A model generated the notes under the pieces. It searched no databases and was not told the origin of the DNA. It saw only the letters and a list, made by a program, of their open reading frames with translations. Shown in pieces: positions 50,829 through 58,407 of a stretch of DNA of 64,000 nt (within the stretch, counting starts at the first letter, position 1; each line of letters starts with the position of its first letter). Source of the DNA: CAVTBT01 sp963733065 (GTDB lineage: Bacteria; Actinomycetota; Thermoleophilia; Gaiellales; Gaiellaceae). The stretch spans positions 1-64,000 of the forward strand of contig CAVTBT010000004.1 in NCBI GenBank assembly GCA_963733065.1. The letters run 5' to 3'. The position numbers and the translations under genes were made by a program.

Positions 50829-51998
50829 CTACAAGAGATGCCCGCTGCGGCTCGCTTTGGTGGTCAGGTAGCCGCGGTTGTGGCGGTTGGGCGCGGTCGC
50901 GTGCGGTATGCGCTCGACCACGCGAACACCCTCCCGCTCGAGCGCCTCGACCTTGGCCGGATTGTTGGTCAAAAGGCGCACGCTGCCGATGCCGAGGTGC
51001 CGCAGCATCACTGCGGCCGCGCGATAGCTACGCTCGTCGGGCTCGAAGCCCAGGTGCTGATTGGCATCCACCGTGTCCAGGCCGAGATCCTGAAGACGAT
51101 AGGCGCGCAGCTTGTTGATCAGGCCGATGCCACGGCCCTCGTGCGCGAGATAGAGGAGCACGCCGTGCCCGGCTTCGCCCATCAGGCTCAGCGCCGCCTG
51201 GAGCTGCGGTCCGCAATCGCAGCGCAGCGAGCCGAGCAGATCGCCGGTGAAGCACTCGGAATGCACGCGGCACAACGCCGGTTGCTGGGCGACCGGGTCC
51301 CCGATCAGGATGGCGAACTGCTCGGCGCTGCCGTCGGCCGGACGAAACCCTATGACCCGAGCATCCTCGGCGACGCCGAGCGGCACGCGGGCTTCGCTGA
51401 CCGGCTGGAGCGTCGCGGCGACGTAGGTCGGGTAGTCGATGACGGCACGCGCGGAGACGCGGAGCAGATTCTGCTCATCGGCCAGCCGCGCTACGGCGTC
51501 CGAGTCGGAATCCGGAAGCGGCGTCACCAGCGCCGCTGGCAGCAGCTGGGCGAGCTTCGCGAGCATCACCGCGGCCCGGGCTCGACAGTCACCGATCTCA
51601 GGGGAGGGAATGAGCGCATCGGTCGTGCCTGCCGGCACAGGGCAGGTCGGGTCGATCAGATAGCGGATCATTGCCCGGTCGGTGGTGTCGGCGATCGGGA
51701 GCGTCACGATGCCTGCGGCCGCTCCGACGAGCTTGAGCACGCTTGCTCTGCGCGCCGTGAGCGCCAGGTACAGATTGCCGCTGGAAAGGCGCAACAGCGC
51801 AGCGACACTCTCCGCAGTGACCGTTTCCGCCGCCTGCGCGAGCACGGCGCCGCGCTCGTCGTCAATGATGACGGCGCTGTTCCGCCGCAACTCGCTGGCG
51901 GCGCGATCGACCGCCACCATGCTGACCGTGACGTCTCGCTGGCGCGATTGGCTCAAGCTGATCTCCTCGAGGGCCTTCCTCAGGTACGGGTCCTGCAC
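50829..51998 (-). CDS. ribA: GTP cyclohydrolase II-like protein with degenerate RibB-like N-terminus
   Basis: Protein of 389 residues, intact, with a GTG start. The C-terminal half is a full GTP cyclohydrolase II: zinc-Cys motif RVHSECFTGDLLGSLRCDCG, then LAHEGRGIGLINKLRAYRL, DTVDANQHLGFEPDERSY and VRLLTNNPAKV. The N-terminal half aligns by pattern with RibB (AASELRRNSAVIIDD, AETVTAESVAALLRLSSGNLYLALT) but lacks the acidic ENEGD catalytic segment, so it is unlikely to make dihydroxybutanone phosphate. GTP ring opening would supply a diaminopyrimidine precursor. Its start overlaps the preceding CDP-alcohol transferase by 19 bp, and it forms one arm of a bidirectional cluster. Confidence 0.88.
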   Translation of the reverse strand: MQDPYLRKALEEISLSQSRQRDVTVSMVAVDRAASELRRNSAVIIDDERGAVLAQAAETVTAESVAALLRLSSGNLYLALTARRASVLKLVGAAAGIVTLPIADTTDRAMIRYLIDPTCPVPAGTTDALIPSPEIGDCRARAAVMLAKLAQLLPAALVTPLPDSDSDAVARLADEQNLLRVSARAVIDYPTYVAATLQPVSEARVPLGVAEDARVIGFRPADGSAEQFAILIGDPVAQQPALCRVHSECFTGDLLGSLRCDCGPQLQAALSLMGEAGHGVLLYLAHEGRGIGLINKLRAYRLQDLGLDTVDANQHLGFEPDERSYRAAAVMLRHLGIGSVRLLTNNPAKVEALEREGVRVVERIPHATAPNRHNRGYLTTKASRSGHLL

Positions 51999-52819
51999 AT
52001 CTGCGGATCACGGCGGTCCGGTGCGGAAAGCACTATGGCGCCATCCCTAAGCCGATCCACAGCTCCGATCGCCGTCGGACTCCTTCTGATGCGTACCAGA
52101 TAGATGATGTCGCTGGCAAAGGACGCCAACAGAGCAAGCAACGCCAGGCCCGCGGCCACGTTGGCGAAGAGATTTCCGACCGGCGGCAGCAGGCAGACCA
52201 GCAGTGTCACACTCTGTTGCACGCATACGACCTGTCGTCGCCGGCTCGGCGGCAGTGGCCCACGCAATGCCGGCAGGTACCAGCTTGCCAGCACGAAGAC
52301 GTAGCGCATCAGGCCGATGGCCAGAACCCACGGCCCGACGCGGCCGCTCTGCCACACAAGGAGCGCGAGCACGAGGATCAGCCACGCGTCGATCTCGAGA
52401 TCGAACCGGGCACCGAAGCCCGAGGCGAGTCGGAGACGCCGGGCCAGCCAGCCATCTGCCGCATCCAAGCTCAGCGCCGCCGCGACCAATACGACCAGGC
52501 TCCACTCCGAGGCGGACGAGGACCCGCCGGCCAGCAGCGCGCCGCTGGCCAGGCAAACCAATCCGGCGCGCAGCAAGGTGATCTGATTGGCGATGCCGAA
52601 ACCAGCGCGGCCCCGACGGGAGCCCACCCTGACGACCACGATGACGCTCACGATGGCATAGCCGGCCAGACCCGCGAGCACATAAGTGCCCGCCCAGTCG
52701 GCCAGGTAGGCGAGTATCACGCCCAGTGCTGCAGTCAGCAACGCGACCAAGATGACGCTAGGGAGCGGATTGCCAACCACGAACCGTGGGTGATCGAGCC
52801 GAGCCAGCCAATCGGCCAT
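51980..52819 (-). CDS. CDP-alcohol phosphatidyltransferase family protein
   Basis: Polytopic membrane enzyme of 279 residues. The CDP-alcohol signature D-x2-DG-x2-AR-x8-G-x3-D-x3-D is fully present as DAADGWLARRLRLASGFGARF followed by DLEID. Family members transfer a phosphoalcohol from a CDP-activated donor to another alcohol. About six hydrophobic helices are visible (for example VILVALLTAALGVILAYLADW, SVTLLVCLLPPVGNLFANV). It is first in the minus-strand arm and overlaps ribA. Its promoter region (95 bp) is shared with the divergent RibD-like gene. Donor and acceptor are unknown. Confidence 0.85.
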   Translation of the reverse strand: MADWLARLDHPRFVVGNPLPSVILVALLTAALGVILAYLADWAGTYVLAGLAGYAIVSVIVVVRVGSRRGRAGFGIANQITLLRAGLVCLASGALLAGGSSSASEWSLVVLVAAALSLDAADGWLARRLRLASGFGARFDLEIDAWLILVLALLVWQSGRVGPWVLAIGLMRYVFVLASWYLPALRGPLPPSRRRQVVCVQQSVTLLVCLLPPVGNLFANVAAGLALLALLASFASDIIYLVRIRRSPTAIGAVDRLRDGAIVLSAPDRRDPQMCRTRT

Positions 52820-52914
52820 GTTTTGCAGTGTCCTCCAGACGTCCTAAACTATGGGGCCTCCCCGCGGCGGGCCAGCGGCATGGTGCCGCGGGCGAACGTT
52901 GGTGAAAAGATCTC

Positions 52915-53718
52915 GTGGATCAAAAGGCTGCATGGCAGTGGTTGCTCGAGCAGTGCGCGGCTGCCGAACCGGTACTTCTGTCCGGCGCGGCTCCGGTCGC
53001 ACCGCCGCCCGACTCCGGCCGATTGGACGCCGCAGGGCGCCGACTGATCGAGCTCTATGCGCCGCTCTGCCGCGACTGTCCCGAGCGCTTCGTCGTCGCC
53101 CACCTCGGGCAAAGCCTGGATGGGAGGATCGCGACAGTCGACGGCAGCTCGCGCTGGGTTACCGGCCCCGAGGATGTCGCGCATAACCATCGCATGCGCG
53201 CACTGTTCGATGCGGTGGTCGTCGGCGCCGGCACGATCCGCTACGACGATCCCCAACTCACCGTCCGGCTGGTGCCTGGCCGAAATCCCACCCGGGTCGT
53301 GCTGGATCCGCGGCGGCGGCTGAATAGCCACTACCGCATTTTCACGGACGGCGCCGCCCGGACGCTGGTCTTGTGCGCCGATGAGCTGGTCAACGGACAT
53401 GAGTGTCTGGGCCAGGCGGAGGTGATCGGCGTCGGGGTCGAGGACGGCCGCCTGCGACCCGAGGCGGTGCTTGACGTTCTGGCCGGGCGTGGCCTCCGGC
53501 GCGTGTTCGTCGAAGGCGGCGGTATCACCGTGTCGCGCTTTCTCGCCGCCGGCTGCCTGCATCGGCTGCAGATCACGATCGCGCCGTTGCTCATCGGCTC
53601 GGGTCGCCCGAGCATCTCGCTGCCGGAGATTGGACGGCTGAGCGACGGCTTGCGACCGTCGGTGCGCAAGTTCGATCTGGGCCGGGACGTCCTGTTCGAA
53701 TGCCGCTTCGATGACTGA
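52915..53718 (+). CDS. RibD C-terminal (dihydrofolate reductase-fold) reductase
   Basis: Stand-alone RibD_C family reductase of 267 residues with no deaminase domain. Motifs are HLGQSLDGRIATVDGSSRWVTG, ALFDAVVVGAGTIRYDDPQLTVRL, PTRVVLDPRRRL, the NADPH loop LRRVFVEGGGITVSRFLAAG and IAPLLIGSG. Related enzymes reduce the ribosyl chain of a GTP-derived pyrimidine in riboflavin, pterin or toxoflavin-type pathways. An N-terminal 55-residue extension is present (start GTG). The stop overlaps the next gene by 8 bp. Together with the neighbouring RibA-like enzyme it could act on the GTP cyclohydrolase II product. Confidence 0.85.
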   Translation: MDQKAAWQWLLEQCAAAEPVLLSGAAPVAPPPDSGRLDAAGRRLIELYAPLCRDCPERFVVAHLGQSLDGRIATVDGSSRWVTGPEDVAHNHRMRALFDAVVVGAGTIRYDDPQLTVRLVPGRNPTRVVLDPRRRLNSHYRIFTDGAARTLVLCADELVNGHECLGQAEVIGVGVEDGRLRPEAVLDVLAGRGLRRVFVEGGGITVSRFLAAGCLHRLQITIAPLLIGSGRPSISLPEIGRLSDGLRPSVRKFDLGRDVLFECRFDD

Positions 53719-54682
53719 CGCGCTGGCGTTCTGGATCGTGGCCCCAGGTCAGGGCGAGCTGCGGAGCGAGCGCCTGCCCGAACCCCGCCCGGGTGAAATC
53801 CTGGTCGAGACGCTGGCGAGCGGCGTCAGCCGGGGTACCGAAACGCTCGTGTTCCAAGGTCGGGTGCCAGAGAGCCAGCGGCAGATCATGCGTGCGCCGC
53901 ATCAGGTAGGCGAGTTCACCTTCCCCCTGAAGTACGGCTACAGCTCGGTGGGGCTGGTAGCCGCGGGCCCGGATGACTGGCTCGGCCGGCGGGTGTTCTG
54001 CCTGCATCCCCATCAGGATCGCTACGTGGTGCCGCGCCGCGCCGTGGTGGCGGTTCCTGCCGCCGTTCCCGACGAGCGCGCCGTGCTCGCCGCCAACATG
54101 GAAACCGTCGTGAACGCGTTGTGGGACGCCCCGCCCCGGATCGGCGACCGGGTGGCGGTGGTCGGAGCGGGCGTGATCGGGGCGCTGGCGGCGGCGGTGG
54201 CATCGAGGATACCCGGCACGGCAGTGCAGCTCGTGGACGTAAACCCGGACAAGGCTGCGATCGCTTCGGCGCTTGGCATCTCTTTCGCGGTGCCGAACGT
54301 GGCCACCGCGCAGGCAGATCTGGTGATCCACGCGAGCGCCACGGGCGAAGGCCTGGCGACGGCGCTCGACCTTGCGGGATTCGAAGCAACGATCGTCGAA
54401 CTCAGCTGGTACGGCGACCAGCAGGTTGCCGTTGCCCTGGGCGAGGGCTTCCACAGCCGCCGGCTGCGTCTGGTGTCCAGTCAGGTCGGCGCCGTCGCGA
54501 CGCCGCAGCGCGCCCGCTGGGATCGCCGGCGCCGCCTCGCTCTGGCCGTCGACCTGCTCGCCGATGCTCGCTTCGACGTGCTGCTCGCTCCGCCTGTGCC
54601 GTTCGCGCGCCTGCCCACGGTCATGTGCGAGCTTGCCGCGGGCCCGAGCGAGGTGATGTGTCAGGTCATACGCTACAAGTAG
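53711..54682 (+). CDS. BchC-like medium-chain dehydrogenase/reductase
   Basis: Oxidoreductase of 323 residues, intact. The N-terminus LPEPRPGEILVETLASGVSRGTETLVFQGRVP and FPLKYGYSSVGLVAAG resemble the bacteriochlorophyllide-dehydrogenase-like (BchC) branch of MDR proteins. The Rossmann motif is VAVVGAGVIGALAAAV. The Cys that normally binds catalytic zinc is replaced (GVSRGTE), so zinc dependence is doubtful. It overlaps the RibD-like gene and is 16 bp before the PTPS-like gene. No photosynthesis genes are in the window, so a role in this cluster's own pathway is likelier. Confidence 0.8.
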   Translation: MTDALAFWIVAPGQGELRSERLPEPRPGEILVETLASGVSRGTETLVFQGRVPESQRQIMRAPHQVGEFTFPLKYGYSSVGLVAAGPDDWLGRRVFCLHPHQDRYVVPRRAVVAVPAAVPDERAVLAANMETVVNALWDAPPRIGDRVAVVGAGVIGALAAAVASRIPGTAVQLVDVNPDKAAIASALGISFAVPNVATAQADLVIHASATGEGLATALDLAGFEATIVELSWYGDQQVAVALGEGFHSRRLRLVSSQVGAVATPQRARWDRRRRLALAVDLLADARFDVLLAPPVPFARLPTVMCELAAGPSEVMCQVIRYK

Positions 54683-54698
54683 CCCGATGGAGGAGACG

Positions 54699-55109
54699 AT
54701 GTTCTGCCTGACGGTGCGGGATCACATCATGATCGCGCACAGCTTCAAGGGTGAGGTGTTCGGCCCGGCGCAGCGCCTGCATGGCGCGACGTTCGTGGTC
54801 GATCTGGAGCTGCGGCGCCCCGATCTCGACGCCGATGGCATCGTCGCGGACATCGGGCTGCTGGGCCAGCTGCTGAAGTCGGTGCTGGAGCCGCTCAATT
54901 ACCGCAATCTCGACGAGCTGCCCGAGCTCGCGGGCCGCAACACGACGACGGAGGTGCTGGCCCGTGAGATCTGCCATCGTGTCCGCGATCGCATTCAAGA
55001 GGGTGCGCTCGGCGACGAGGCCAAGATGGCGCTCGCATCGCTGAAAGTGACGCTGCGCGAGTCCCACCTCGCCTGGGCGAGCTACGAAACCGAGCTTCAC
55101 GCCGGATGA
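54699..55109 (+). CDS. 6-pyruvoyl-tetrahydropterin synthase/QueD-like protein with altered active site
   Basis: PTPS/QueD-fold protein of 136 residues. The start is the second ATG (MFCLTVRDHIMIAHSF), preceded by GGAGGAG at 54689-54695; an in-frame ATG four codons upstream is possible. The first zinc His (IAHSF), DADGIVADIG and the end RESHLAWASYE fit the family. The key region normally reading C-x-x-LHGH is here AQRLHGATF: the catalytic Cys is Ala and the last zinc His is Ala/Thr. A different reaction, or a non-catalytic role, is therefore likely. The stop overlaps the glycosyltransferase start (ATGA). Confidence 0.82.
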   Translation: MFCLTVRDHIMIAHSFKGEVFGPAQRLHGATFVVDLELRRPDLDADGIVADIGLLGQLLKSVLEPLNYRNLDELPELAGRNTTTEVLAREICHRVRDRIQEGALGDEAKMALASLKVTLRESHLAWASYETELHAG

Positions 55110-56162
55110 CGCCGCCGCTGCATTTCGTCGTACCGGGGCCAATCGATCAGCGGACCGGCGGGTACATCTACGACCGACTGATCGTCCACGGGCTGCGGGC
55201 GCTCGGCTGGACCGTGCAGGTGCACGAGCTCGCGGGTCGTTTTCCGCAGGCGGACGAGTTGGCGTACGCCAGCGCGGCCGAGGCCATCGAGACGATTTCG
55301 CCCGGCGCCGTCCTCGTGATCGACGGGCTGGCGTTGCCGGCCTTTGCCGCACTGGGCGATCGCCTGCCACGGCCGTGGGTCGCTCTGATCCATCATCCGC
55401 TCGCTTTGGAGACCGGCCTGACGGCGGCCGAAGCGCAGGCGTTTGCCGAACTTGAGCGAAAGCTCCTCTCGCGCGCGGCCCGTGTGATCGTCACCAGCCA
55501 GCGAACGCGACGGGATCTTGCTGCCTATGATCTGGACGACGCGCGCATCGCCGTGGTGCGTCCGGGCACCGAGCCGGCGTCGTTGGCGCGCGGCTCAGGT
55601 GGGCCCGGCATGGCGCTGCTGTGCGTGGCCTCGCTCACGCCGCGCAAGGGTCATGTGATATTGCTCGAGGCTCTGCATGAGTTGCTCGACCTCCACTGGC
55701 ATCTGACCTGCGCCGGCAGCGCCGAACGCGATCCTGCCTGTGCGCACTCGATCGCCGCTGCGGTCGATCGTTTCGGCCTGCGGCAGCGCGTGATGTTGGT
55801 CGGCGAGCAGGCCGAATCGGATCTCGGCCCGTTCTACGATCGGGCAGATCTGTTCGTGCTGGCTTCGTACCACGAAGGCTACGGCATGGTGCTGGCCGAA
55901 GCGCTGGCCCGCGGTCTGCCGGTGATCTCGACCACCGCAGGCGCGATACCCGGATACCGTGCCCAACGATGCCGGGCTGCTCGTGCCCGCCGGTGACCCG
56001 CAGGCACTCGCGGCGGCGCTGCGCCAGGTGATGATCGCGCCGGAATTGCGCGCCGATCTGATCGCTGGGGCGCGGGCGGCGCGCCGTAACCTGCCGAGCT
56101 GGGACGACGCCACCCGCCTGTTCGCTGCCGCACTCGCCGACCTGGCCGGTGATCGCCGGTGA
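55106..56162 (+). CDS. GT4-family glycosyltransferase (one frameshift)
   Basis: Retaining glycosyltransferase of about 352 residues. It starts LHFVVPGPIDQRTGGYIYDRLI, with VTSQRTRRDLAAYDL, LLCVASLTPRKGHVILLEAL and YDRADLFVLASYHEGYGMVLAEALARG, where the E-x7-E motif is clear. An extra G near 55960 shifts the frame; it resumes DTVPNDAGLLVPAGDPQALAAALRQV. Cyanobacterial pterin glucosyltransferase (BGluT) belongs to this same broad family, which fits the PTPS-like neighbour. The stop overlaps the methyltransferase GTG (GTGA). Confidence 0.87.
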
Positions 56163-57003
56163 GCGGCTTCGGCCTCGGCTGGCTGACCGTCCGGGAGCCA
56201 TGCGACCACGCCGCGCGCAGCGCCGAGCTCGCCGACCGGTTCGCCGCCGCGCTTGGCGCGACGCCGCTTCTGATCGACCTCGGCTGTGGCACCGGCTCCA
56301 ATCTCCGCTACTTGGCGCCGAAGATCGCAGGACCAAACCGTTGGCGCTGCATGGACAACGACCCGGCGCTGCTCCGCGCCGCGCCGAGCGAGCTGCAGCG
56401 CTGGGCGCAAGATCGTGGTTGGGCGCCCCAGCTCGAGGGCGAGGATCTCGTCCTTGCTCGACCCGCCGGTGAGATCGTAGTCACGTTCGCCCTTCGCCAT
56501 CTCGCGCGCGAGGGGCTGCCCGAGAACGCTGGTGTTGCCGGCGTGACGGCATCGGCGCTGCTCGACCTGACCTCGGCCGGCTGGCTGGAGTTCTCGCTGA
56601 GGCGTGCCGTGGCAGGCCGCTCCTCATGGCGCTGAGCTTCGATGGCCGCCTCGCGTTCGAGCCCGCCGCACCGGAGGACGAGGACGTCCGAGCGCGCTTC
56701 GTGGCGCATCAACGCACCGACAAGGGCTTCGGGCCCGCCCTGGGGCCTGATGCCGCCGCGTATCTCGCAGATCGGCTGATGGCGCGCGGCTGCGCGGTGA
56801 CCACCGAGCGGTCGGACTGGCAGCTCGGCGCCGTTGATCAGGCGCTGCTCCGGGCGACGCTCGAAGGCATGATCGATGCGGTTTGCGAGATCGAGCCCGA
56901 TCGGCGCCTGCAGCGCTGGGTGGCGCGGCGGCGGGAGCAACTGGCGAGCGGCGTTCTCCGCCTAACGGTCGGTCACGTCGATCTCCTGGCGCTGCCCGGC
57001 TGA
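56159..57003 (+). CDS. Class I SAM-dependent methyltransferase (one frameshift)
   Basis: Methyltransferase of about 281 residues. The SAM-binding motif is LLIDLGCGTGSNLRYLAP, followed by WRCMDNDPALLRAAP. Near 56610 the frame changes; it continues RPLLMALSFDGRLAFEPAAPEDEDV and RTDKGFGPALGPDAAAYLADRL. It ends LTVGHVDLLALPG. Read separately, the second half has no start-region motif of its own, so one gene is the better call. The GTG start overlaps the glycosyltransferase stop; it ends the plus-strand arm of the cluster. Confidence 0.82.
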
Positions 57004-57063
57004 GATTGCCAGCAGGTTGTCCCGGTCCATGTTGTGGGGCACCCGCAAGATCGGAGGAGGGAC

Positions 57064-57351
57064 ATGCCAAGAGCAATCTGGAATGGTCACGTGGTCGCCG
57101 AGACCGAGCGGTTCGAAGAGATCGAGGGGAACATCTACTTTCCGCCCGAGGCGTTGAACCACGAGCTGGTGCGCCCGAGCGAACGGACCACCGTGTGCGG
57201 CTGGAAGGGCACCGCCCGCTACTTCGATCTGGTCGATGGCGATGAGGAGGCGCCGAACGCGGTGTGGACGTACCCCGATCCCAAGCCGGCAGCTGCGAAC
57301 ATCAAGGACTACGTCGCCTTTTATTGCCCGCCGGTGCGGATCGAGGGCTGA
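57064..57351 (+). CDS. DUF427 domain protein
   Basis: A 95-residue DUF427 protein of unknown function. The family pattern ARIWNG-like start (MPRAIWNGHVVAETERFEEIEGNIYFPPE), then RTTVCGWKGTARYFDLV and AVWTYPDPKPAAANIKDYVAFY is complete. A strong ribosome-binding site (GGAGGAGGG) precedes the ATG. It is separated from the methyltransferase by 60 bp, so it may not belong to that cluster. Confidence 0.9.
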   Translation: MPRAIWNGHVVAETERFEEIEGNIYFPPEALNHELVRPSERTTVCGWKGTARYFDLVDGDEEAPNAVWTYPDPKPAAANIKDYVAFYCPPVRIEG

Positions 57352-57375
57352 GATCCGGCGCAGAAAGACGCACGC

Positions 57376-58380
57376 TTGCCGGACCTGGTTACCCTGAGGC
57401 CCGAAGGGCTGTACTGCCCTCTGGGCGGATTCTACATCGACCCCTGGCGCCCGGTTGAACGCGCCGTCATCACTCATGCCCACGGGGATCATGCGAGGCG
57501 CGGCTCGCGCCACTATCACGCGGCGCTCTCGGGAGTGGGCTTGCTGCGCCGCCGCCTCGGCCCCGACGCCCTGGTCGAGGGCCATGAATTTGGTGAGCCG
57601 CTGACGTTCGGCGAGACGACCGTCTCGTTCCATCCCGCCGGGCACGTCCTCGGCTCCGCGCAGATCCGGATCGAGGCGGCGGGCACGGTCTGCGCGGTCT
57701 CGGGCGATTACAAGCGCGACCCCGATCCGAGCTGCGAGGCCTTCGAGGTCGTGCCGTGCGACGTGTTCATCACCGAAGCCACCTTCGCGCTGCCGATCTA
57801 TCGCTGGGACCCGGTCGATCAGGTGATCGAGGCTCTGCTCGGCTGGTGGCACGCCAATGCCGCGGCCGGCCGCGCGTCGGTGCTGTTCTGCTACGCGGTG
57901 GGCAAGGCGCAGCGGGTGCTTGCCGAGATCGGCCGGCGCGGCGGCCGGACGGTGTTCGTGCACGGCGCGATCGATGCGCTGCTCGATGCCTATCGAGACG
58001 AAGGTATCACGTTTGCCCAGACGGTCCCGGTCGGTGCGCGCCGCAAGGGCAAGAGCTTTGCCGGCGAACTGATCATCGCGCCGCCCTCGGCGTTCGGTTC
58101 GCCCTGGTTGCGCCGTTTCGGTGACGCCAGCACCGGCTTCGCCTCGGGTTGGATGCGGGTGCGCCGCCATCGCCGGCGGCGTGGCTTCGATCGCGGCTTC
58201 GTGTTGTCCGACCACGTCGACTGGCCGGCGCTGCTGCGGACCATCGAACAGACCGGTGCGAAGCGCGTGCTGGCGACCCATGGCTACAGCGACAGCCTGG
58301 CGCGGTATCTGCGCGAGATCGGCCTGGCGGCGGAGCCGCTCGAGACCCTGTTCGGGGACGAGGTCGAGGAGGCAGGGTAG
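57376..58380 (+). CDS. Ligase-associated DNA exonuclease (MBL/beta-CASP)
   Basis: Metallo-beta-lactamase-fold nuclease of 334 residues related to SNM1, typically encoded with an ATP-dependent ligase. The start MPDLVTLRPEGLYCPLGGFYIDPWRPV (TTG codon) and metal motif THAHGDHARRG are diagnostic, along with SGDYKRDPDPS and the beta-CASP region SVLFCYAVGKAQRVL and LSDHVDWPALL. It lies 27 bp upstream of the ligase gene. In many genomes the set also includes a helicase (Lhr-like) and the phosphoesterase PdeM; neither is in this window. Confidence 0.92.
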   Translation: MPDLVTLRPEGLYCPLGGFYIDPWRPVERAVITHAHGDHARRGSRHYHAALSGVGLLRRRLGPDALVEGHEFGEPLTFGETTVSFHPAGHVLGSAQIRIEAAGTVCAVSGDYKRDPDPSCEAFEVVPCDVFITEATFALPIYRWDPVDQVIEALLGWWHANAAAGRASVLFCYAVGKAQRVLAEIGRRGGRTVFVHGAIDALLDAYRDEGITFAQTVPVGARRKGKSFAGELIIAPPSAFGSPWLRRFGDASTGFASGWMRVRRHRRRRGFDRGFVLSDHVDWPALLRTIEQTGAKRVLATHGYSDSLARYLREIGLAAEPLETLFGDEVEEAG

Positions 58381-58407
58381 TGAGCAGATCGCGGTAAACC
58401 AAGTTTG

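Noticed and set aside
53711..54682. Bacteriochlorophyll biosynthesis dehydrogenase (bchC)
   Set aside because: No other photosynthesis genes are present; the BchC-like branch includes many proteins of other function.
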